From Saprospiraceae bacterium UBA2365 (GTDB lineage Bacteria > Bacteroidota > Bacteroidia > Chitinophagales > Saprospiraceae): a DNA stretch of 5,895 nt. This document shows positions 1 to 5,895 of this stretch, one piece after another (the first letter of the stretch is position 1; the number at the start of each line of letters is the position of its first letter). The position numbers and the translations under genes were made by a program. The stretch spans positions 1 to 5,895 of the forward strand of contig DDTL01000121.1 of NCBI GenBank assembly GCA_002344345.1, in the 5' to 3' direction. The notes under the pieces were generated by a model. That model searched no databases. It worked only from the letters and a program-made list of their open reading frames with translations, and was not told the origin of the DNA.

Positions 1-29
1 AACCCTTGATTCGCATTAATAGTTATTTA

Positions 30-548
30 TTATTTCTCCAGTTTTTCCAGATGTTCAGCACCATCTACGTTGATGGATTCGCTCAGTTTGGAGATCTTTT
101 TAAGGTCGATTTTTCCTGTAAAGCTCATGACTGTGAAAGAGTTGTCACCACCAACCAATAATATGAGTTCATCTACCACTGGTCCGTCATCCCTGACAAA
201 GAACCGGACATTTTCGGTTTTGTCCCTGACTTGCATAAGCAAATCGAATTTGTTGGTTTCCAAAGATTTAAGCGCTTCCTGGAAAAAAGCTTTTGGAGTT
301 GTTTCGGTAGACAGGATCCGGATACCTTTAAGATTGGTCAACACTTCGGTAAGTTCCTTATCTTTAACCTGCTGTTCTTTAGTCAAGGTTGAGATCATGT
401 CGAAGACCTTGGGACTTATATACACCGCGGTGAATCTCGTATCATCTACATATTTGCCAAAGAGGCGGGTAATGGCATCTTGTTGCGCATTTGCCTGTAT
501 TGCGACAACCGTAGCAATCACGATGAAAAAAATATTTATTGTTTTCAT
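30..548 (-). CDS. DUF4252 domain-containing secreted protein
   Basis: This 172-residue protein matches, by recognition, the DUF4252 family of small exported Bacteroidota proteins, whose function is unknown. Residues 1-21 look like a signal peptide: a Lys near the start, a hydrophobic core (FFIVIATVVAI) and an ANA-Q cleavage site. There is no lipobox cysteine, so it is probably periplasmic or secreted and soluble. The family-like part follows: LFGKYVDDTRFTAVYIS near residue 29, GIRILSTE near 75, and a C-terminal block with VRFFVRDDG (114-122), ELILLVGGD (127-135) and FTGKIDLKKISKLSE (143-157). The start is the ATG at 548, which begins the signal peptide. It lies 116 bases after the anti-sigma-like gene on the same strand and probably belongs to that unit. 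From memory, DUF4252 genes often sit beside such sigma/anti-sigma pairs. A role as target or modulator of the sigma system is inference. Confidence 0.88.
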   Translation of the reverse strand: MKTINIFFIVIATVVAIQANAQQDAITRLFGKYVDDTRFTAVYISPKVFDMISTLTKEQQVKDKELTEVLTNLKGIRILSTETTPKAFFQEALKSLETNKFDLLMQVRDKTENVRFFVRDDGPVVDELILLVGGDNSFTVMSFTGKIDLKKISKLSESINVDGAEHLEKLEK

Positions 549-595
549 AAATTTGATTTAAGTATTTTGGTATTTAGTTTAAAAAATATATATCT

Positions 596-609
596 GAAAT
601 AATTATTTC
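596..609. repeat. 14-bp perfect palindrome upstream of the DUF4252 gene
   Basis: GAAATAATTATTTC reads the same on both strands. It lies in the 116-base gap between the anti-sigma-like gene and the DUF4252 gene, 48 bases before the DUF4252 start. It is AT-only in the middle, so it could be a regulator site or chance in AT-rich DNA. There is no T-run consistent with a terminator, and no clear promoter could be placed in this gap. Confidence 0.4.
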
Positions 610-664
610 CTGAATATCAATGTATTATATCGGATATCAAGTAGTTGTCTGTCGGGATTGTCAA

Positions 665-1150
665 CTATTTGATAGGAATTTTATCAAGGGCTTTCATACT
701 TTCCCGGATGCTTTGTTCCCCTTTTTGAAAGTGGCTTGAAGCCAGATTCAATGCTTCTGTGGCGTAGGCAAGACCTTCTTCAGTATCCTGCACTTCGTAT
801 TTTGCCCAAATATCCACTTCCTTGGGTGCTTGACGGTTGAGCAGGTTGTATCCTGTTACCCCGACACCTGCGAGCAGGATAAAAGAGGCTGCCACCCACA
901 TCCATTTGAACCCTGGTTGTTTTTTATCAACTGGCTTCATTTCAACCACTTTACCCGGGTAGGTGATTTTTGCCTGTTCGTCAAAGAAAACAAAAAGATC
1001 TTTATACGCCAGATGATCATCATGTACCTGATCGCTGAGAAAATAGGATTTTAGCAATTTTTCATCATCAAGGTCAGTTTCGCCTTCCCAGTATGCATCC
1101 AGCAATTGATCTATATAAGCTTTATTCGCATCCATTTTTATTTCATTCAT
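665..1150 (-). CDS. Single-pass membrane protein, probable anti-sigma factor
   Basis: With the ATG at 1150 the protein has 161 residues. The cytoplasmic N-terminus (about 1-82) is acidic and contains LLDAYWEGETDLDDEKLLKSYF-type sequence (residues 16-37), a pattern I associate with small Bacteroidota membrane proteins encoded beside ECF sigma factors. One membrane segment follows (about 83-104, WMWVAASFILLAGVGVTGY). The outer tail of about 57 residues contains GLAYATEALNLASSHFQKGE (126-145), also typical of this group. It directly follows the sigma gene, with a 71-base gap and the same strand, which supports a role in holding the sigma factor at the membrane. No zinc-binding ZAS motif (HxxxCxxC) is present, so it is not a classical zinc anti-sigma factor. 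The start is uncertain: ATG 1135 gives 156 residues and begins at the conserved-looking part, while TTG 1174 gives 169 residues. The family role is recognised by context and pattern, not proven. Confidence 0.75.
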   Translation of the reverse strand: MNEIKMDANKAYIDQLLDAYWEGETDLDDEKLLKSYFLSDQVHDDHLAYKDLFVFFDEQAKITYPGKVVEMKPVDKKQPGFKWMWVAASFILLAGVGVTGYNLLNRQAPKEVDIWAKYEVQDTEEGLAYATEALNLASSHFQKGEQSIRESMKALDKIPIK

Positions 1151-1221
1151 TTGTTTTCTAAATTGACTTTCCAATCATTTGGGAATATAACTTTTCTGAT
1201 TCCCCGAACTGTATGTGGTTT

Positions 1222-1752
1222 TTAATTAAACATTGTAGATTCATGCCTAAGCAACTTTTTGCTTTCTTCCAGACTTTTTTCGAGCAGGGCTTTAAGCGCA
1301 AGTCTTCCTCTGAAAATATTGCTTTTTACCTGTTCCAGACTCATTTTGGTAATATCTGCTATTTCTTTATACGTCATACCTTCTATCTCTCTCAGGTGAA
1401 GCGCTTCTCTTTGATTTTCAGGAAGCTTACTCAACCAATTTGCAAGCATTTCCTTCGTGTCGTCATGTGCCAGTTGTTCATAAGGATTTCTTTCCTTATC
1501 TGAAATGGCTGTTGCGCCGGACAGTTCAGTATACTGTCTTTTTTTACTATTCCGGATGCTGTCTATTGCCAGGTTTCTGGTCACTGTCATGCACCAGGCT
1601 TCTTTGTTTTCAAGGGTATCAAACATATCCTTTCTTTTCCAGATCCTGATATATAGTTCCTGAAGGATGTCTTCGGCATCCATTTCATCACCTACCAGCC
1701 GGAGTGCGTACCGGTAAATTTTATCTTTAAAAGGAAGTATGATTGTTCCCAT
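1222..1752 (-). CDS. RNA polymerase sigma factor, ECF (sigma-70 family)
   Basis: From the ATG at 1752 this is a 176-residue protein, a normal length for ECF sigma factors, with only regions 2 and 4. Region 2 spans about residues 5-71: IYRYALRLVGDEMDAEDILQE (core-binding, with the usual DAEDILQE helix at 25-32), then AWCMTVTRNLAIDSIR (-10 recognition). Region 4 spans about 104-158: LPENQREALHLREIEGMTYKEIA, then the DNA-reading helix MSLEQVKSNIFRGR. The linker between them is short, as expected. It should direct core RNA polymerase to a small regulon, probably including its own operon. The open frame extends upstream to a TTG at 1815, but that extension is not sigma-like and would cover the candidate promoter, so ATG 1752 is preferred. 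The probable anti-sigma gene lies immediately downstream. The regulon cannot be told from this window. Confidence 0.95.
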   Translation of the reverse strand: MGTIILPFKDKIYRYALRLVGDEMDAEDILQELYIRIWKRKDMFDTLENKEAWCMTVTRNLAIDSIRNSKKRQYTELSGATAISDKERNPYEQLAHDDTKEMLANWLSKLPENQREALHLREIEGMTYKEIADITKMSLEQVKSNIFRGRLALKALLEKSLEESKKLLRHESTMFN

Positions 1753-1772
1753 ATTTTTGTATTCTTTTGTGA

Positions 1773-1798
1773 GACGGATTTCGGCTGGAAATGTTACG
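1773..1798 (-). promoter_or_regulatory. Candidate ECF-type promoter of the sigma operon
   Basis: On the minus strand, CGTAAC (1798-1793) is followed after 16 bases by CGTC (1776-1773). This fits the common ECF pattern of AAC in the -35 and CGT in the -10 with 16-17 bases between. Transcription would begin near 1767, about 14 bases before the ATG at 1752. This is a short but workable leader in a phylum that often lacks Shine-Dalgarno sites. If real, it points to autoregulation. Short motifs like this also occur by chance. Confidence 0.45.
1789..1796 (-). repeat. Third copy of the TAACATTT element, overlapping the candidate -35
   Basis: TAACATTT on the minus strand matches the end of each arm of the 12-5-12 inverted repeat. 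Its start is 25 bases from the nearer copy (1814-1821) and in the same orientation. It overlaps the AAC of the proposed -35 element, so a protein binding here could compete with or contact RNA polymerase. Confidence 0.45.
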
Positions 1799-1813
1799 AA
1801 AGTATGTGCTTGC

Positions 1814-1842
1814 AAATGTTAAAATCAGGAATTTTAACATTT
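1814..1842. repeat. Perfect 12-5-12 inverted repeat, probable operator
   Basis: The arms AAATGTTAAAAT (1814-1825) and ATTTTAACATTT (1831-1842) are exact reverse complements around the 5-base spacer CAGGA. No mismatch occurs until the C/C pair at 1813/1843. The repeat lies between the kinase and sigma genes, just upstream of the candidate sigma promoter, with its centre (1828) about 61 bases from the estimated start of transcription. It is followed on neither strand by a clear T-run, so it reads better as a dimer-binding site than as a terminator. The binding protein is unknown. The neighbouring response regulator and the sigma system itself are the obvious candidates. Confidence 0.6.
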
Positions 1843-1845
1843 CGG

Positions 1846-1857
1846 GAAAATATTTTC
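1846..1857. repeat. 12-bp perfect palindrome next to the inverted repeat
   Basis: GAAAATATTTTC is self-complementary and begins 4 bases after the 12-5-12 repeat ends. It may be a second binding site or an AT-rich coincidence. It resembles the palindrome at 596-609 (GAAA...TTTC ends, AT centre), but the match is too short to call them the same element. Confidence 0.3.
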
Positions 1858-1915
1858 TGATCACAAAGCCTGATCTGAATGCAGATTTGTTAAATTATTC
1901 CATGGTTGATTCGAA

Positions 1916-1943
1916 TTAAAAAGTTCAGGCCATCTTGTGCCTG
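1916..1943 (-). terminator. Weak intrinsic terminator after the kinase gene
   Basis: Reading the minus strand, CAGGC (1943-1939) pairs with GCCTG (1930-1926) across an 8-base loop. AAC and five Ts (1922-1918) follow. It lies 45 bases past the kinase stop and before the sigma promoter region, which is the expected place. The stem is only 5 bp, so termination may be partial, and some read-through from the two-component operon into the sigma operon is possible. Confidence 0.45.
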
Positions 1944-1987
1944 CGCGATAAAATTCCAATCGGATTAATTTTGAAATACCATAATTA

Positions 1988-4900
1988 TCAAACCTTTATC
2001 TCCAATCGCACCTCGGTTCCGGTTTTAGCTGTCAGGATATTCAGTCTGGCACTCAGGAGTTCGGCCCTGGAGTTCATGTTCAGCAGGCCGTTACCCCTTT
2101 TGATGAGGAATGGATCAAACCCGGTTCCGTTATCCTGTATGCTGATGATGATGTTTTGCTGGTCTTTCCAGACTTTTAATTCCACACGATCTGCCGAAGC
2201 ATATTTGGCAATGTTGGTAATGGCTTCCTTGAAGATCAGGTACAGATGCCGCCTTTTGCCAAGATCAAAGTTTAAACCCGTAGCTTGTTGATCTATGGTA
2301 AATAAAAGATTGATATTCAGAGGTTCCAGGGTTTCTATCGCAAACTCCTGTATTCTGCTGATGACATCAGTGAGACGTGAATTTTTGGGATTGATGCTCC
2401 AGACTATTTCGGAGAGGTTGCTCATCACCGCAGTCAAAGATGTATTGATCCGTTCAAAAACTTCGGGATCTTTTGCTTTCCAGGATTCGATCTCGCTCAA
2501 TATTTTGATCTGTGACAAATGACTGCCTATGTCATCGTGTAAATCTCTGGCAATATGCAACCGTAACATCTCCAGTTTCCTGTTCTGAGCCAACCGGTAA
2601 CGGTACAATCCGTAAAAGAATCCAGCGATCCCAAAGAAAACCATACTGAAAAACCACCAGGTATTCCAGAACGGTGGTCTGATCTCAAAATTTATCAAAC
2701 GATTGTTTTTACCCGGTATCCCTAAAAAATTGACCGAAGAAACTTCAAGGATATAATGCCCGGGTTTGAGATTGAGAAAATGTATGGTATTGTTTCGGGC
2801 TTTTAACCATTCTGTTTTTGGGTCAATTTTGTTTCCTATTCTGTAATAATAAGTATTTAGTTGGGCATGGGTGAAACTAAAATTGGAGAATTCAAAAGTT
2901 AAAGAGTTTTTATTATAAGGTAGTGAAAAATGATGACCTAATGAATCTATATGTTGCACCTTTTGGTTATTGATAAATAAATTAGTGATGTAAGGTTCCG
3001 ATGAAGGATTTTCATCCAGATCCTGTTCCCTGATTGTCGAAACCTGGTTGATAGAGAAAATATAGAGTCTGTCAGTTGCTTTTGAGTATTTTATATAGGG
3101 CGCAATATGTGGCACCGAAATATTGGAATTGTAATAATTATATTCGCTTCCAATCCTGAAATCCTTTTTCCTGCCATGCAATACACCGCCTAAGGTACTG
3201 ATCCAGAATCCATTAGGAGTTTCTGCAACATTGAAGACTTTGTCATTTATCCTTAAACAACCGGATGGATCAGAAGAAGAAACAGGTTTTTTTGAGGGAA
3301 TTTTCAACAGGAATTTGTTGGTGAATAAATATACATGATCATGAAAACCGCATTGTATACCTTCAATTGGATTGGTTGTACAGTATGGTTCAAAGTTCAG
3401 TTTCCGTTTTACTGAAACTATAGCAGCATCCTGGTCGTACACCACTACCTGTTTTTGATTTCGGGCATCCACCAGAAGCATCCAAATTTTATTTTGCCTG
3501 TCAATGGCCATATCATGAACATATGGGTGAAAACCTTTCTTCTTTAGCCAGTTGGAAAGCGGTCGGAATCGGCCGATCTTCATCTTTCCTTCTTCTAAAG
3601 TGTATAATCCGCTGAAACTGGTCAGCCAGAGTTTGCCTTTCCGGTCCAGGATCAAATTCAGGTATGGCTCATGTTCGGATGGGTCAGAGATAAATACTGT
3701 TTTATCACTTTTCAGGTCATAACCGATCAGTCCTTTTTTATAGTTGGCTATCCAGACAGTGTCGTTTCTGAGTGCAAAATCTGAGGCCATTGAATCAGCG
3801 AAAGAATCCAATGTTTTAGGGAGTACATGGTTTTTCCCGGATTTCATATCGTATCTGAAAATGCCGTTGTACCTTGAAAATATCCATGCGATCCGGTCAT
3901 CCTGAAACGATCCGTCAAATTCAACTTTGGTCACTTCAGCATCTTTTTTGCGAAGAAAGTTCAGGTTTACATTCTTAAAAATATTTTTTTTCAGATCATA
4001 TAAACCGAGGCCCCTGGTTGCACCGATCCAGATTTCCCGGTTTTCAATTTGCTTGACAACATAGATATTTCCCTGAAATCCGGTAGTTGAGGTGAAAAAA
4101 TCCATATTGACTTTCTGTATCTTTAATGTGTTTTTATCCAGAACATATAATCCGGAGCTTGTTCCGAGCAACAAAAAATGGTCAATGCCGGGATATTGTT
4201 CAATGGAAAAAACTGCGTTCAGGCCTCTTTCATTAAAGTAAACAGTTCCGTTATAGTTTTTTCTCCTGATATAAAGCCCATCCATGTATGTGCCGGCATA
4301 GACCGAATTCGGGTCTTCAAAAAAACTGATAAAGCCCTGCTTATCTTTATCATTCTTTTTATTCACAATGATCTCCCTGATTTGATATTTTTCATCCAGA
4401 CGGAAAATTCCGGCATTGGTCAACAGGCAGATATTTTGGTTTTTATCCAAAGAAAATTCACCGTAAAAGGGAATTCTTTCATCCAGTTTTTGAAAAACCG
4501 GACGTATGTCTTTACCGGATGAGGTAAATATGCCAACTGAAGTGTAAATCCAGACTTTATTATCCTTTGGGTTGAACAAAACGCTGAAGGCTTCATATTT
4601 TGAAACTGCTCCTTTTGAGGTCATCAATCGGGGATGATAAAACCTGTTGGTTCGTTGATCCAGTACATTGACCTGGTTGGATGCCACCATCCAGATCCTG
4701 TCGTGGTCGTCCTCACATAATGCATCTACATAATCTCCTGAAATGGTTGTTTTAGTCCCCGTATCATCCGATTGGTAAAACACGAAGTTGTGCCCGTCAA
4801 ACCGTCCCAATCCGTTATTTGTTCCGACCCACAGATAGCCCCGGGAGGATTTTGTAATGGCAAATATTTCTCTTTGTCTGAAGCCGACTTCAGGTCCGAA

Positions 4901-4993
4901 GATTTCCAATTCAGGCAGATCTACAAGGCTGGAAGCCTGCGAAACCAGCAAAAACGGGAATAAGATCAAACAAAGAATTTTAATCAACCTCAT
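1988..4993 (-). CDS. Two-component sensor histidine kinase with double beta-propeller sensor domain
   Basis: This 1001-residue inner-membrane kinase probably senses a ligand outside the cytoplasm and phosphorylates the response regulator encoded just upstream. Residues 1-21 look like a signal peptide. Fourteen propeller-blade repeats of the IWxGTxxGLxxYD type follow, starting near residues 54, 100, 148, 189, 232, 275, 322, 370, 414, 456, 504, 554, 597 and 643, enough for two seven-bladed propellers. A Y_Y_Y domain lies at about 660-772 and a single membrane helix at about 779-797. The HisKA_3 phosphorylation site is DLHDDIGSHLSQ with His 819. HATPase_c has the N box KEAITNIAKYA (Asn 927), the G1 box DNGTGFD (954-960) and the G2 box GNGLLNM (967-973), so it looks catalytically intact. 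It ends after the ATPase domain, with no receiver or AraC domain, unlike the one-piece hybrid sensors of Bacteroides that share this sensor layout. The ATG at 4993 begins the signal peptide. The ligand is unknown. Confidence 0.95.
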   Translation of the reverse strand: MRLIKILCLILFPFLLVSQASSLVDLPELEIFGPEVGFRQREIFAITKSSRGYLWVGTNNGLGRFDGHNFVFYQSDDTGTKTTISGDYVDALCEDDHDRIWMVASNQVNVLDQRTNRFYHPRLMTSKGAVSKYEAFSVLFNPKDNKVWIYTSVGIFTSSGKDIRPVFQKLDERIPFYGEFSLDKNQNICLLTNAGIFRLDEKYQIREIIVNKKNDKDKQGFISFFEDPNSVYAGTYMDGLYIRRKNYNGTVYFNERGLNAVFSIEQYPGIDHFLLLGTSSGLYVLDKNTLKIQKVNMDFFTSTTGFQGNIYVVKQIENREIWIGATRGLGLYDLKKNIFKNVNLNFLRKKDAEVTKVEFDGSFQDDRIAWIFSRYNGIFRYDMKSGKNHVLPKTLDSFADSMASDFALRNDTVWIANYKKGLIGYDLKSDKTVFISDPSEHEPYLNLILDRKGKLWLTSFSGLYTLEEGKMKIGRFRPLSNWLKKKGFHPYVHDMAIDRQNKIWMLLVDARNQKQVVVYDQDAAIVSVKRKLNFEPYCTTNPIEGIQCGFHDHVYLFTNKFLLKIPSKKPVSSSDPSGCLRINDKVFNVAETPNGFWISTLGGVLHGRKKDFRIGSEYNYYNSNISVPHIAPYIKYSKATDRLYIFSINQVSTIREQDLDENPSSEPYITNLFINNQKVQHIDSLGHHFSLPYNKNSLTFEFSNFSFTHAQLNTYYYRIGNKIDPKTEWLKARNNTIHFLNLKPGHYILEVSSVNFLGIPGKNNRLINFEIRPPFWNTWWFFSMVFFGIAGFFYGLYRYRLAQNRKLEMLRLHIARDLHDDIGSHLSQIKILSEIESWKAKDPEVFERINTSLTAVMSNLSEIVWSINPKNSRLTDVISRIQEFAIETLEPLNINLLFTIDQQATGLNFDLGKRRHLYLIFKEAITNIAKYASADRVELKVWKDQQNIIISIQDNGTGFDPFLIKRGNGLLNMNSRAELLSARLNILTAKTGTEVRLEIKV

Positions 4994-5015
4994 TTTGGAT
5001 TAAGCGGTATAAAAT

Positions 5016-5651
5016 TTACGGATTTTTATTCAGGAAATACCTGTTGACAGCTTCTGTAGCTGAATTGACCTGCAATTTATCATAAATTTTTTTAATGTGG
5101 GCTCTGACGGTGTCAATGCTCAGGTTTGTGGCTGCAGCGACCATTTTGTAACTGAATCCCTGGGCCAGGAATTCCAGGATCTCAAATTCCCGTTTTGATA
5201 AAGTATTTTCGATTTTCTCCCTGTTGACCGGTTTGGCAAAGGGCATGGATAATACTTTTCTGGCGATGGCCGGTGACATGGGAGCGCCGCCATTTTTAAC
5301 CTCTTTGATACTGGAAATGATCTGGGAAATGGAACTTTTTTTGAGCAGATATCCGGTTGCACCTGCCTGTATCGCAAGGAAAATTCTTTCGTCATCATCA
5401 AAAACGGTGTTCATGATGATCTCCACTTCCGGAAATTGGGCTTTAACCTCCTTTACAGCTTCGATCCCTGATTTTTGCGGCATTTCGATATCCATCAGGA
5501 TGACATCCGGCTTGAAGGCGGTAGTATTTCGGATCACATCCAGGCAATGACCGAATTCACCGGCCAATTCGGTTTCTTCCGATTCACGGATGATGGTCGC
5601 CAGCACTTCACGCAGGCCCGTGTTGTCTTCATAAATCGCAACTTTTATCAC
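5016..5651 (-). CDS. Response regulator transcription factor, NarL/FixJ (LuxR) family
   Basis: From the GTG at 5651 this is a 211-residue DNA-binding response regulator. The receiver domain (about 2-120) has the acidic pair Glu 8/Asp 9 in VAIYEDN, phospho-acceptor Asp 54 in ILMDIEMP, Thr 82 in MNTVFDDDE and Lys 104 in GYLLKK, all expected for an active receiver. The LuxR-type helix-turn-helix spans about 149-206: TLSKREFEILEFLAQGFSYK, then LSIDTVRAHIKKIYDKL as the recognition region. It is 22 bases upstream of the kinase start on the same strand, so the two are almost certainly an operon and a cognate pair, which fits the HisKA_3 type of the kinase. The frame stays open to a TTG at 5789, but the extra 46 residues are hydrophobic, not receiver-like, and lie across the candidate promoter. 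No in-frame ATG precedes the receiver. AGGA directly abuts the GTG, too close for a normal ribosome site. Confidence 0.94.
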   Translation of the reverse strand: MIKVAIYEDNTGLREVLATIIRESEETELAGEFGHCLDVIRNTTAFKPDVILMDIEMPQKSGIEAVKEVKAQFPEVEIIMNTVFDDDERIFLAIQAGATGYLLKKSSISQIISSIKEVKNGGAPMSPAIARKVLSMPFAKPVNREKIENTLSKREFEILEFLAQGFSYKMVAAATNLSIDTVRAHIKKIYDKLQVNSATEAVNRYFLNKNP

Positions 5652-5699
5652 TCCTGAAGATTTGAAAAATGATCGATCCAATTTGAATGCAGCAAAATG

Positions 5700-5731
5700 C
5701 AAAAATAATCGGAAACTGCAAATGATACAAA
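5700..5731 (-). promoter_or_regulatory. Bacteroidota-type promoter of the two-component operon
   Basis: On the minus strand TTTG (5731-5728) is followed after 20 bases by TATTTTTG (5707-5700), an exact match to the Bacteroidota housekeeping pattern TTTG...TAnnTTTG with normal spacing. Transcription would begin near 5693, giving a leader of about 40 bases before the GTG at 5651. It independently supports the short response-regulator start. Confidence 0.6.
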
Positions 5732-5895
5732 TGGAATAAATCACATAATGATGTAATGTCAGATGAATTGAGAAATAAAAAGCATACAATCAAGGCTTTA
5801 AACGGTTAGTTAGATTAATAGGGGAAAAATTTAACATATTTTTATTACTTTAATACAAAAATATAAATATCAGAAAAACAGTTATATATATATAT
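5732..5895. other. AT-rich non-coding region upstream of the two-component operon
   Basis: I see no credible gene here. It is very AT-rich and ends in an alternating TA run (5883-5895) cut by the window edge. A second TATTTTTG octamer is present on the minus strand (5863-5856), but without a TTTG at the right distance upstream. The region could hold regulator sites for the operon or the end of a neighbouring intergenic space. Confidence 0.5.

Noticed and set aside
70..561. Plus-strand open frame of 163 codons opposite the DUF4252 gene
   Set aside because: It lies almost entirely opposite a recognisable gene, its protein resembles no family I know, and it is rich in Ser and Leu as expected for an antisense shadow.
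659..664. TTGACA on the minus strand, like a proteobacterial -35 box, before the DUF4252 gene
   Set aside because: No matching -10 at 17 bases, and Bacteroidota housekeeping promoters do not use this box.
1753..1815. N-terminal extension of the sigma factor from TTG 1815
   Set aside because: The added residues are not sigma-like and would cover the candidate promoter. The ATG at 1752 begins right before region 2.
1873..1886. Small hairpin ATCTG-AATG-CAGAT in the gap before the sigma gene
   Set aside because: A 5-bp stem with no T-run and no repeat of the sequence elsewhere, so it is not distinguishable from chance.
4178..4522. Plus-strand open frame opposite the propeller region of the kinase
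   Set aside because: The minus-strand kinase repeats are unambiguous here, and the plus-strand protein has no recognisable domain.
5652..5789. N-terminal 46-residue extension of the response regulator from TTG 5789, which could look like a membrane or signal segment
   Set aside because: It starts at a TTG, is not seen in this family as I know it, and overlaps an exact promoter match. It is most likely untranslated DNA with no in-frame stop.
5856..5863. Second TATTTTTG octamer on the minus strand upstream of the response regulator
   Set aside because: No TTTG lies about 20 bases upstream, where only a TA run is found, and such octamers arise easily in AT-rich DNA.
5883..5895. Alternating TA run at the window edge
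   Set aside because: A short low-complexity run cut by the boundary. It cannot be judged as a repeat array or origin element from 13 bases.

Overview
The window looks like chromosomal DNA from a member of the Bacteroidota. The evidence is the AT-rich composition, a DUF4252 protein, a two-propeller/Y_Y_Y sensor kinase of the kind common in this phylum, weak or absent Shine-Dalgarno sequences, and a good match to the Bacteroidota promoter pattern (TTTG, then TAnnTTTG). The species cannot be told from the sequence. All five genes I can support are on the minus strand, so transcription runs from right to left.

Right half (about 1988-5731): a two-component system. A NarL/FixJ-type response regulator (5016-5651, GTG start) comes first, with a well-matched promoter 49 bases upstream of its start. 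After a 22-base gap comes a 1001-residue membrane sensor histidine kinase (1988-4993). The kinase has a signal peptide, 14 visible propeller-blade repeats (two seven-bladed propellers), a Y_Y_Y domain, one membrane segment and a HisKA_3/HATPase_c catalytic core. A weak hairpin plus T-run follows the kinase gene and probably ends this operon.

Left half (about 30-1842): an ECF-type sigma factor (1222-1752), a single-pass membrane protein resembling a small anti-sigma factor (665-1150) and a secreted DUF4252 protein (30-548). They probably form one co-directional unit. The 235-base gap before the sigma gene contains a perfect 12-5-12 inverted repeat, a third copy of its arm, and a candidate ECF promoter (AAC-N16-CGTC).

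How they may work together: the kinase probably senses an extracellular or periplasmic ligand through its propellers and phosphorylates the response regulator. The sigma factor is probably held at the membrane by the neighbouring single-pass protein. The 12-5-12 repeat sits about 61 bases upstream of the estimated sigma transcription start, a usual activator position. The two signalling units may therefore be wired in series, but this is inference. There are no RNA genes, mobile elements or CRISPR arrays in the window.
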